From Asparagopsis taxiformis (taxonomy: Eukaryota > Rhodophyta > Florideophyceae > Bonnemaisoniales > Bonnemaisoniaceae): 64,000 nucleotides of DNA. Positions 8,677 through 16,289 of this stretch are shown in pieces (the stretch's first letter is position 1; every line of letters starts with the position of its first letter). The notes under the pieces were generated by a model that saw only the letters and a list, made by a program, of their open reading frames with translations, was not told the DNA's origin and did not search any database. A program made the translations under genes and the position numbers. The stretch covers positions 62,001-126,000 of the forward strand of contig JALQPE010000083.1 of NCBI GenBank assembly GCA_030407315.1, read 5' to 3'.

Positions 8677-11448
8677 ATGCCAACTGTGAAGCTCCAAGTT
8701 ATTCCGCCCATTTGGGTTAAAGAAGACGATAATCTTCAGAGACCCAACCCATTGAGGCCAGAACCCTGCACCCATCCCCGCATTACCAACCAAGATTCTT
8801 TCAACCCGGACAACAACATTCAGAATCCCACCACCAACGCTCCTATTGACCATAACCCTAATGTTTCCGCACCATCCCCCGATTCAAATCCCGCAATTGA
8901 CCATTCTAAAGTTGAAAATCGTTGTATCAAGCTACGCTTGGCGCTGTATAAACAACCCAAGAAAAGGGCACACACCCCTTCAAAGGATAACAAGGATGTT
9001 AAAGCAGCAATGGAGCTGTCTCACCTGCTTCACAATGGCAATGCTCCACCTCTCGACATTGAAGATTCTCTAAATGTATCATGTTCCAAGGAAGATGGTG
9101 AAATAGAAGCTGACAAAACGCCGATTGCAATCAAAAATGTGGACGATCAAACGCCCCATAGCGAGTTTCAGAGTCCGGAAGAGGGGCAGATTGTCGAAGA
9201 TGCCCAACAAGCTAAATGCGATGAAGATCAGGTGCAAAACTTTACCAAAGAAGATTCAGAAGTACACTCACCCCCTCGTACTACCTGTTTACTCTGTTCT
9301 AAGTGGTCACCGTCCGCTGCTCTAGTAGTCTGTGCCGAATGCAAAAATTCCGTTCACATGCACTGTGAGAGTCCTCCTCTATTGTCAATGCCTACCTTTC
9401 CATGGAGGTGCTCAAAATGTTTGTACCGCAAAATTTCTCGTCGCGACCGGGAACCATACTTGGTGAGGTCAATTGGTACTCAGACTGATGATCGCGCTTC
9501 CGTTTATATGTCTGATGTTTCTCGTAGCTGGTTACCAGTCAAACTCAGGAACAAACCAAATCTTGCATCGTCATTACCCCCCAAACCAAGGCATCGTAGT
9601 CTACCTGCACCAGCAGTTGTGCCACCAGTACGTTTTGGGCGCCCAATCAAGCTGCAATCAGGAGCAGTGATACCAGTGCGATACGGCTCTGAAGATTGCC
9701 CTGCATGGAATAGCGACGAAGATTGTCAAGAAGAAGATGAACCTGCCGCATACAAAGACGCATATAGCCGCGGCATACCGGAAGGAATGAAGGCCTGCGA
9801 ATATTGTGTTGCGCTTCACCCCGGAACTTTCGGATCGGGCAGATTCTGCTCCTCGAAATGTGCGAGAACAGTTGGTGGCCTGTCTCGCCGGAAATACTAC
9901 AAGGATAGAAGAGATTCTTCTGTCGCAACAGATGGCGATTCGGCAATCACTGGTATTGTGCGCGGAAGAGGGCGTGGAAAAACACGCGGAAGAGGCCGTG
10001 GTCGAGGGCGGGGACGAGGACGTGGCAGGGGACGAGGACGCATCTTGTCATCAATTCCTCTAAATATCCATCGAGAAAATCTAAACTTGGACGTTTCGGA
10101 AGAGATGAACGATGTATTTGGAGAAGATGACATTAGTCCGCGTACCAAGACTGATGAGCTGCCGCGTAGTCGATATGGTCGAGTTGTGAAAGGAAGAGGA
10201 TCAAGTCGAACAGAATCTGGAATAGCTTCCGGGGATAACTCTCCGTTCAATTCATCAACTGAGGACCCTCGCAATCAAGTATCATTAGGTGCTTCAGATG
10301 CCGTTCCAGAATCAGCAGACTGGGGTAGTAATGATCGCCAGAATGAGATAGAAGGTGATACCAAGGATGTTCCATACTCTGACAACGGACGGGGCTATGA
10401 AGCACATATGGAGAAAGATAAGTTAAGTTCTAAGGCACCTCTTCGGCATGTCGCAGATGGAGAAGTGCTGTCAGATCATGACGGTAGTGTTCCACGAAAA
10501 TCCAACAGACAAAGGAAGCGTTCCGCAGCTTTCCTTGTCAGTACTGAATATGGCAAACATCAACCAGATGACAATGATAACTGCAAGGATGGCAGTTCGA
10601 ATTTAAAATCGAGAAAAGCTTCTCTATGTATTACTAAGAAGCTTCGAGTTGGAAAGGGTTGTCGAAGTCCAGACCTGCTCGAAACGCCATCAACTAATGA
10701 GGGTACAGAGATTAATATTACAATGTCGGGAGGGCCTAAGAATCTATTACAAGGTCAAAATAGTACCATAAGTCATGGTGCTCAGAAGAGTGTCGAGAAA
10801 AAGGCTCGCTTATCAGGGCCAGCGAAACCTGGCAAAGGATACAAGTTTTGTCATCATTGCGGTGAACAGATTGCTAATCGAAGATTTTATTGTGTGCAGT
10901 GTGGAACAGAAAATCCCTCCGCGCGTAGAGCACCACGGCTTCCAGCGAATGGGAGCGCCCCAGTTGCACAAAAGGGATTGAAACCACCAAAGACAACTGC
11001 AAAGAGCACACTCAAGTCAAACGACCTTACCGACCCCAGGAAATCGGACGAAAGCCGCCAGAAAGAATTGCAAGTATTGCGATCGTTTGGGTATAATTGC
11101 ATCGCAGATCTCTTGCGAAAACCGCCACCAAAACCCACAGATGGGGTAGACGCTCCTTGGAGTCAGGTGGTGAGATGGGAAGCTTATCAGCGGGCATTGG
11201 CAAGCAGAGTAGCAGTTCCGGAGAAAATGGGTGAAGCATTAGAGTCAAAAAAGGTTTCATCAGAACCAAGCGTTAAAGTGCAGGATGTGAAGCAAGAAAA
11301 CACCGTTGCATACGGGAATGAAAATCTGCTTCATTCACAAGAAGCAAAGCATTCGGAGTTGGTTCAACCTTTGAAAAAGGATGAATATGATGGGTCTAGT
11401 GAAGCAGCTAAAGCGCAAAATGGTTCGGCGGCGCCGAGCTGCTCGTAA
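8677..11448 (+). CDS. Large nuclear protein with PHD finger, FGSGRFC zinc motif, RG repeat and C-terminal zinc ribbon
   Basis: A 923-residue protein read from the first ATG (8677). Residues about 202-252 form a C4HC3 PHD finger (CLLC, CAEC, HMHC, CSKC), a fold that reads histone tails. At about 370-402 is a second Cys motif, CEYC followed by GTFGSGRFCSSKCAR, a pattern I know from uncharacterised eukaryotic nuclear proteins. Residues 428-455 are almost pure Arg-Gly repeats, likely RNA- or DNA-binding. At about 721-748 a paired CHHCG/CVQCG zinc ribbon follows. The rest is acidic, charged and low-complexity with basic KKRK-like patches. A chromatin-associated role is likely; no catalytic domain is visible. 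It sits between the two CBM48 paralogues. Confidence 0.8.
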   Translation: MPTVKLQVIPPIWVKEDDNLQRPNPLRPEPCTHPRITNQDSFNPDNNIQNPTTNAPIDHNPNVSAPSPDSNPAIDHSKVENRCIKLRLALYKQPKKRAHTPSKDNKDVKAAMELSHLLHNGNAPPLDIEDSLNVSCSKEDGEIEADKTPIAIKNVDDQTPHSEFQSPEEGQIVEDAQQAKCDEDQVQNFTKEDSEVHSPPRTTCLLCSKWSPSAALVVCAECKNSVHMHCESPPLLSMPTFPWRCSKCLYRKISRRDREPYLVRSIGTQTDDRASVYMSDVSRSWLPVKLRNKPNLASSLPPKPRHRSLPAPAVVPPVRFGRPIKLQSGAVIPVRYGSEDCPAWNSDEDCQEEDEPAAYKDAYSRGIPEGMKACEYCVALHPGTFGSGRFCSSKCARTVGGLSRRKYYKDRRDSSVATDGDSAITGIVRGRGRGKTRGRGRGRGRGRGRGRGRGRILSSIPLNIHRENLNLDVSEEMNDVFGEDDISPRTKTDELPRSRYGRVVKGRGSSRTESGIASGDNSPFNSSTEDPRNQVSLGASDAVPESADWGSNDRQNEIEGDTKDVPYSDNGRGYEAHMEKDKLSSKAPLRHVADGEVLSDHDGSVPRKSNRQRKRSAAFLVSTEYGKHQPDDNDNCKDGSSNLKSRKASLCITKKLRVGKGCRSPDLLETPSTNEGTEINITMSGGPKNLLQGQNSTISHGAQKSVEKKARLSGPAKPGKGYKFCHHCGEQIANRRFYCVQCGTENPSARRAPRLPANGSAPVAQKGLKPPKTTAKSTLKSNDLTDPRKSDESRQKELQVLRSFGYNCIADLLRKPPPKPTDGVDAPWSQVVRWEAYQRALASRVAVPEKMGEALESKKVSSEPSVKVQDVKQENTVAYGNENLLHSQEAKHSELVQPLKKDEYDGSSEAAKAQNGSAAPSCS
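9958..10041 (+). repeat. Arg-Gly-encoding repeat
   Basis: A degenerate 6-bp repeat of CG(A/T)GGA type encodes alternating Arg and Gly within the PHD protein. It is a candidate length-variable tract. Confidence 0.85.
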
Positions 11449-11573
11449 TTTCGCAATTGAGAGTACCCCTTCGGAAAGATATCATGTAGAAGTTTTGCTC
11501 GCAGAATACTTTATATTACAACACTGTGGTTTCATCACATTTGGTGCGACCATTTTGTCATTCTACGAAACAA

Positions 11574-12023
11574 TTACTTTGCACCGGCACCAAAGAGGCC
11601 AGCCACCTTCTTTGCTTTAGACGACCTCGACTCGCGTATTTTGGAATCACGGGCAGCCCTGCTGTCGCGACGCTTGGAGGCCCTAGATTCACGAGCGCCC
11701 TGTCTTGCGACAGCTGGATTCTTTTCTACAAGGTCTGGCTGCGGTAAGATAACACGAACATTGTTTAGAGATGTATCATCTATGCCAATTGTGGGATGAC
11801 GATTGGAATGTTTCCATTCACCATCAACAATGAACTTGAATTCATGAGGTCCAGGGGGTACCGGTGTAACAACTGACCACATTCCTCCGCCTTCGTGAAA
11901 CATTTGTATGGCCTTCCAATCATTCCAATCTCCTGAGAGTTGAACATCATCCTTGGCGCCATCAGCGTATACAAACTCAGTTTTAACTCCATCAAGCTTT
12001 GGTTTTCTACTGCTGCCGAACAT
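11574..12023 (-). CDS. CBM48 (AMPK-beta-type glycogen-binding) protein, intronless paralogue
   Basis: A 149-residue protein with one CBM48/AMPK1_CBM domain at about residues 10-95. It shows LSGDWNDW, MFHEGGGMWS, GPHEFKFIVDGEW and NNVRVIL in order, matching the protein coded at 7171-7807 over the whole domain. The expected role is binding alpha-glucan (floridean starch or glycogen). The C-terminal 50 residues differ completely: they are rich in RES/SRAS/RDSR repeats, basic, and end in a Gly/Ala tail without a CaaX box. It lacks the intron present in the paralogue. It converges with the PHD gene, 125 bp between stops. It starts at ATG 12023. Confidence 0.85.
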   Translation of the reverse strand: MFGSSRKPKLDGVKTEFVYADGAKDDVQLSGDWNDWKAIQMFHEGGGMWSVVTPVPPGPHEFKFIVDGEWKHSNRHPTIGIDDTSLNNVRVILPQPDLVEKNPAVARQGARESRASKRRDSRAARDSKIRESRSSKAKKVAGLFGAGAK

Positions 12024-12631
12024 GGTTGCTGAGACAGTTCGAACTGCTTTGTCGTCTCTCGAGGAAGAGCAAAGTATTGGCTTACTGGTGTCAGCTAGAA
12101 ATATTATGTAGCCAGCGCTATGGTAATAGCATAGTTGAACAATGATATTACGCGGCAGAAAGTTGCTTGAAAGTTCTCGTTACATCTTTTGTTACCGACG
12201 TATAAAAATTGTATCAGCCCCACTAGTACTTTAGTGCATTGTTTGGTGAAATTTTTAATGTGCAACCGAATTGACCTGTTCATCTACGCGAAGACCTCGT
12301 ACTCTACCATTCCATTCCATGCCTGAATTGTAACTCCAGGCAAACTCTGCTCGTGTGACTTCAGTATGGGTTAATTCAGTCTCGTAAAGTTGTTGGCGAT
12401 ATCTGCATTGGGTTGTGCTCTGCACGATTAGGATGATGCCAACAACGTACATGGTTGTACGACAAAATGTCAAAATTTTGTTTTTCCCCACTGATCCGAC
12501 CAATTACGTAGCTTCACCCACCCAGTCATACAACCTCCAAACCGCAGATGATTCGCGTGAAATTTCCTCGCCAACTCACGACGTAGACTGCTTCCTACCG
12601 TCGGTCAGATCCTAAATTGGTTGCCCCACGT
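12024..12631. other. Spacer between CBM48 and TSR3, holding one tentative small gene
   Basis: A TATAAAA-like run lies at about 12199-12205. The only frame worth noting is the small one at 12255-12452 on the minus strand, listed separately. Confidence 0.4.
12255..12452 (-). CDS. Possible small single-pass membrane protein, 65 aa
   Basis: I do not recognise it. Read from the first ATG (12452) it has a hydrophobic segment right at the N-terminus (MYVVGIILIVQS) and then a polar tail of about 50 residues with balanced charge. That shape is common among small mitochondrial membrane subunits, but no specific family is evident. It could be a chance frame. Confidence 0.25.
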   Translation of the reverse strand: MYVVGIILIVQSTTQCRYRQQLYETELTHTEVTRAEFAWSYNSGMEWNGRVRGLRVDEQVNSVAH

Positions 12632-13489
12632 ATGGGGAAGTCTCACACCGGAGGGCGAGCGAAGCGCGGGAAACGACATGGGAAGGGGCGATGGCAGCAT
12701 CGACCAAAGGATCCAGATGCCCCAATAGATGCTCCATGCAACCCCAAACAGTTCTCGGGAGATGATGGATCCGGCTCTGCGGTACAGGGCAATATCAGCT
12801 ACGATGGTCCACCGTTGTCTATGTGGGACTTCGGCCATTGTGACATACGAAGATGTTCAGGGAAGAAGCTGGCTCGTCTAAATGTTGTTTCTGAGTTACG
12901 TCTTTCTTCACCCTGCCGTGGGATAGTCTTATCACCCATGGGCGAATGTGCTGTTTCCCCGGCCGATACGCCCCTTGTTATGACGGCGGGTATTGGGGTT
13001 GTGGATTGCTCGTGGGCTAGACTGGACGATGTTCCATTTGACAAGCTTAAATGTGGTGCTGAGCGTTTGTTACCGTTCTTAATTGCAGCGAATCCTGTCA
13101 ACTATGGCAAGCCGCTGAAACTCACTTGTGCCGAGGCGTTCGCCGCAGCATTATACATCACGGGATTTATGAAGGACGCTCGCGTTGTACTTTCCAAGTT
13201 CACTTGGGGGGATTCCTTCTTTTCGTTGAATATGGCTCTTTTGGATGCGTACGCTGCATGCAAGTCGAGTGAGGAGGTTGTCCGGGTTCAGAACGAATAC
13301 ATTGAAGAGTGCGAGGCCGAGACAAGGGAAAGACGAAGAGATCAATCTCATGGCTTCCCGGAATTAACGAGTAGTGAAGAAGAGGACTCGACAGAGGAAT
13401 TTCAACCTGCTCACGTAGATCCACCAGAATCCCCTGACCAAACTTCACTGCCATCCATAGCTAATTTGCAAATAAGCGGAAACTCATGA
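12632..13489 (+). CDS. TSR3: 18S rRNA aminocarboxypropyltransferase Tsr3
   Basis: The product transfers the 3-amino-3-carboxypropyl group from S-adenosylmethionine to a hypermodified pseudouridine of 18S rRNA, a late step of 40S maturation in the cytoplasm. Its 285 residues hold the RLI-like/Tsr3 N-terminal block (WDFGHCDIRRCSGKKL) and the DUF367 core with LSPMGECAVSPADTP, GIGVVDCSWA, LPFLIAANPVNYGKP, CAEAFAAALYITGF and FTWGDSFFSLN. The tail after residue 240 is acidic, as in other Tsr3 proteins. The ATG at 12632 is the first in frame; upstream codons lack ATG. It converges on the ANTH gene, with 113 bp between stops. Confidence 0.93.
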   Translation: MGKSHTGGRAKRGKRHGKGRWQHRPKDPDAPIDAPCNPKQFSGDDGSGSAVQGNISYDGPPLSMWDFGHCDIRRCSGKKLARLNVVSELRLSSPCRGIVLSPMGECAVSPADTPLVMTAGIGVVDCSWARLDDVPFDKLKCGAERLLPFLIAANPVNYGKPLKLTCAEAFAAALYITGFMKDARVVLSKFTWGDSFFSLNMALLDAYAACKSSEEVVRVQNEYIEECEAETRERRRDQSHGFPELTSSEEEDSTEEFQPAHVDPPESPDQTSLPSIANLQISGNS

Positions 13490-13602
13490 CTAGCCCAAGG
13501 CGCCTGCGTGACTTTAAGAGACACGTCTTTGCAACTTTTACAAGCGGTGATATAGTTACATTGTCGTGTACAAATAACCTGTCTTTCCTATACTCTAGAT
13601 CA

Positions 13603-15819
13603 TTACTTGCCCAAATTGCTTTTCTTCATCTGATCAAGCAAAGGTCCAAACGCCACATCATCCTCATTAACTCTTGTCGGCTTCGTTCCTTTTTGTACTC
13701 TATAACTGGCCTGGGATGCAGTAGCACGTTCAGCTTGCATTACCGGCACTGCTTGGTTCCCTTGGGGTACTGGTGTATAACTACCCATCATGCCCATGCG
13801 CTGCATACCACTACCACCATTCATTCCTTGCATCCCCGGCACTCCGTTCATCGGTCTCATCCCGTTCGCCATGCTTTGCTGTTGCATCTGATACATCACT
13901 AGTTGCTGGTTCTGAGCCATTGTCTGATAGGCTGCCATTGTCTGATATGCTGCCATTTGCTGTTGTTGCTGCATGGACATGGTGTTATACATTTGTTGTT
14001 GGGCCTGTTGTTGTTGTTGTTGTTGCTGTTGCTGCTGTGGTCCCCCATACATGGCCATCTGCATGTTCGTTCCATTCACACCAAAACCACCACGCTGCTG
14101 GTTACCTGAATTTCCAGCCATGATACCTTTCACATTGGCAACTCTATCTTCCACAGTGTGCTCTAGGGTTGTCGGTTGGAACATGGCGGGACCTGCAGCT
14201 CCATATACCTGTAGTGCCATATTTTGCTGTGGAACAGCTGCACTTTGACTTTCTCCAGCTCCAGAATCTATGCCAAGTAAATCATGCAATGGATCAAACG
14301 CTTTCGGTGCCTGAACAGGTTCAGGAGCCGAGGGTAGAACATCAGTCTCGTCCTCCTCTTCGGATGAAGATTCCTCTTCTTCTTCTTCCTCTTCCTCAGA
14401 AGAAGACACAGAAGGCGTAGGGGGACGCGGGCGCGGCGGAGGGGGCAGAACTTCCTCCTCGGAATAGTACTCCGGCTCCGGTTCGTAGTAATCTTCTGGA
14501 ACAGGCTCCGGTTCTCGCACAGGCTCGTCATACTCTTCTTCGTCAGAAAACTGTGGTTCCCTTGCGGTTGTATCTTCAGGTCCTTGGTCGATGTACTGCT
14601 GCATGGAATCCATGAGCTCAAGAGATATAGCACCCATTTCCGGTATTTGCCACCTCGTATTTAGGCTCTTCGCGGCGTCGAAAAACGGTTGCGCACGGCC
14701 GACGGTATCAACAAATCGCTTATACACATCCAGAGAAATAACAGCTTGCTCCCTCTCCAAATTGAAAAACAAATCTAGTAGACGGATCATACCTTCTGAT
14801 AGAGTTACCCAGAATATTGTGAGGTCGCGCAAAATCATTGAAAGGGCAGGCGTTGCGACAGGCGAGTACTTGACTTGACCAGCTAAATCTAGTTCGAGAA
14901 GGCAGTCCAGGGAATCCATGAGAACTGGAAGTGCAGCGAGGATATCTTCAATTGGGGCTTCACGGTAGCAAGCAGTAATAGTAGGATCATCCTCCTTTGA
15001 CTTTCCGGGAGGGAACTTCACGGCAGCTTTCATAGCTAACCACTGTTCGATATAGGTGCCGTAAGTCTTGATGAAGGGGGTATAAGCAAAGCCTTCTTGT
15101 GTGGAATCTGCGAAGAAGTCCATTTTGAAAATGGATCTTGAGTTGCTCGCAATGAACTCGACAAACTTCTCGTTGCCATCACGGAAGATGTGATGAAAGA
15201 TCGTCATAGCTTTCACGACAACAATCCATTGGTTGGACATCATTCTTTTGCGCAGATGATAGAAAATACCGCCGGCGGGGCTTTCTCTGTTAGAGATACT
15301 GCCACCCCATTGTAAGCCTTGCATGATAACGCGGACATGCTTTCCCTTTGGTGGGGCCACTTCATGACTTGTGGCTTTGACACAGACCACCTTCCAATTG
15401 TCTTGCTTAGCCTGTGCCATAGTGTTCTTAATTGTATCTTTGAGCTTGCCCTGAATGTTGCCCTTCGGTTTGGAGGTTGCATAAAAATCACCACCAACAG
15501 GACCCGAGCTAAGGCCGCCTAAATCACCCTGGCGCTGGGCGACGGGGCGAGCGCTAGCATAAGCATTGGTGGAATACGGATTATCGACACGACCTGTGCT
15601 TGTTATCGGAGAACGGGTGGACGGTAAAACCGGAGGCCGGGAATCGGAGGATGGAGGTTTCGGAGTGGGGCGAAGGGTACTCGAAGCACCATTGGGCGCC
15701 ATACTGGCTGCGAAAGAATCATAGGCGCTGAGATTTGCGCGTGCGGAGTTGGCAGACGGTGTGCGAGATGGACGCGGCGGTACGGAGGGATGGCCGGATC
15801 TATAGTCGTCGTAGGACAT
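13603..15819 (-). CDS. ANTH-domain clathrin adaptor (AP180/CALM type)
   Basis: A 738-residue endocytic adaptor. A Ser/Pro-rich N-terminal extension of about 120 residues precedes the ANTH domain (about 125-400). That domain includes the phosphoinositide-binding start (KDTIKNTMAQAK, then KATSHEVAPPKGKHVR), helices IVVVKAMTIFHHIFRDG and the conserved YIEQWLAM block. The second half is disordered: a long Glu/Ser acidic tract (about 470-500), a clathrin-box-like HDLLGID, and a Gln/Met-rich tail with an uninterrupted polyGln run. The role is recruiting clathrin to PI(4,5)P2 membranes and possibly SNARE sorting. The N-terminal extension is longer than in animal CALM. It is head-to-head with the gamma-COP gene, 470 bp apart. 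Confidence 0.92.
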   Translation of the reverse strand: MSYDDYRSGHPSVPPRPSRTPSANSARANLSAYDSFAASMAPNGASSTLRPTPKPPSSDSRPPVLPSTRSPITSTGRVDNPYSTNAYASARPVAQRQGDLGGLSSGPVGGDFYATSKPKGNIQGKLKDTIKNTMAQAKQDNWKVVCVKATSHEVAPPKGKHVRVIMQGLQWGGSISNRESPAGGIFYHLRKRMMSNQWIVVVKAMTIFHHIFRDGNEKFVEFIASNSRSIFKMDFFADSTQEGFAYTPFIKTYGTYIEQWLAMKAAVKFPPGKSKEDDPTITACYREAPIEDILAALPVLMDSLDCLLELDLAGQVKYSPVATPALSMILRDLTIFWVTLSEGMIRLLDLFFNLEREQAVISLDVYKRFVDTVGRAQPFFDAAKSLNTRWQIPEMGAISLELMDSMQQYIDQGPEDTTAREPQFSDEEEYDEPVREPEPVPEDYYEPEPEYYSEEEVLPPPPRPRPPTPSVSSSEEEEEEEEESSSEEEDETDVLPSAPEPVQAPKAFDPLHDLLGIDSGAGESQSAAVPQQNMALQVYGAAGPAMFQPTTLEHTVEDRVANVKGIMAGNSGNQQRGGFGVNGTNMQMAMYGGPQQQQQQQQQQQAQQQMYNTMSMQQQQQMAAYQTMAAYQTMAQNQQLVMYQMQQQSMANGMRPMNGVPGMQGMNGGSGMQRMGMMGSYTPVPQGNQAVPVMQAERATASQASYRVQKGTKPTRVNEDDVAFGPLLDQMKKSNLGK
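14005..14037 (-). repeat. CAA/CAG trinucleotide repeat coding polyglutamine
   Basis: A run of TTG/CTG triplets on the plus strand codes eleven consecutive Gln in the ANTH protein tail; likely variable in length between strains. Confidence 0.85.
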
Positions 15820-16289
15820 GGCGGGGCTAACGGGGTCGAAGGGCGGGGAATGGGAGAATTGTGAGCAAGTAGTGCGGAGTGAAGCTACACTAAAATAGTT
15901 TTGCTAGTCGGATGCTGGTAGCACATCAGCGATTCAGTTGTGAGGATGGGCTCGTCAACCAAAGTACATACAGTGCTCCAATGGTACCAACCACGGCTAC
16001 GTGTTGTGCCTGACTGCGTTCGCCTCCAACCTCAGCGACCTACGCAATCTTCATTGGCTAATTGTCCCGTTTTGGAATGGCCAAACCCAGTTGGTAGAAA
16101 CGTGATGCATACGAAGTCATACGCACCCCACTAATTACTTTTTCACTTTTGTATTTCGTAAATTTGCTGTCAGCCCTTCTATACCGTTTTTACATCCTTT
16201 GCAATCAACTCTGTGACTTCCATACTTCTTCATCCAACTGTGACGCTTTGCCAGAAAATTCCGCCCCTCTTCAATCCCCACAGTCCAAC
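15820..16289. promoter_or_regulatory. Divergent promoter region, ANTH adaptor / gamma-COP
   Basis: This 470-bp spacer separates the start codons of two vesicle-coat genes on opposite strands. No separate gene is visible; a shared bidirectional promoter is possible. Confidence 0.4.
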
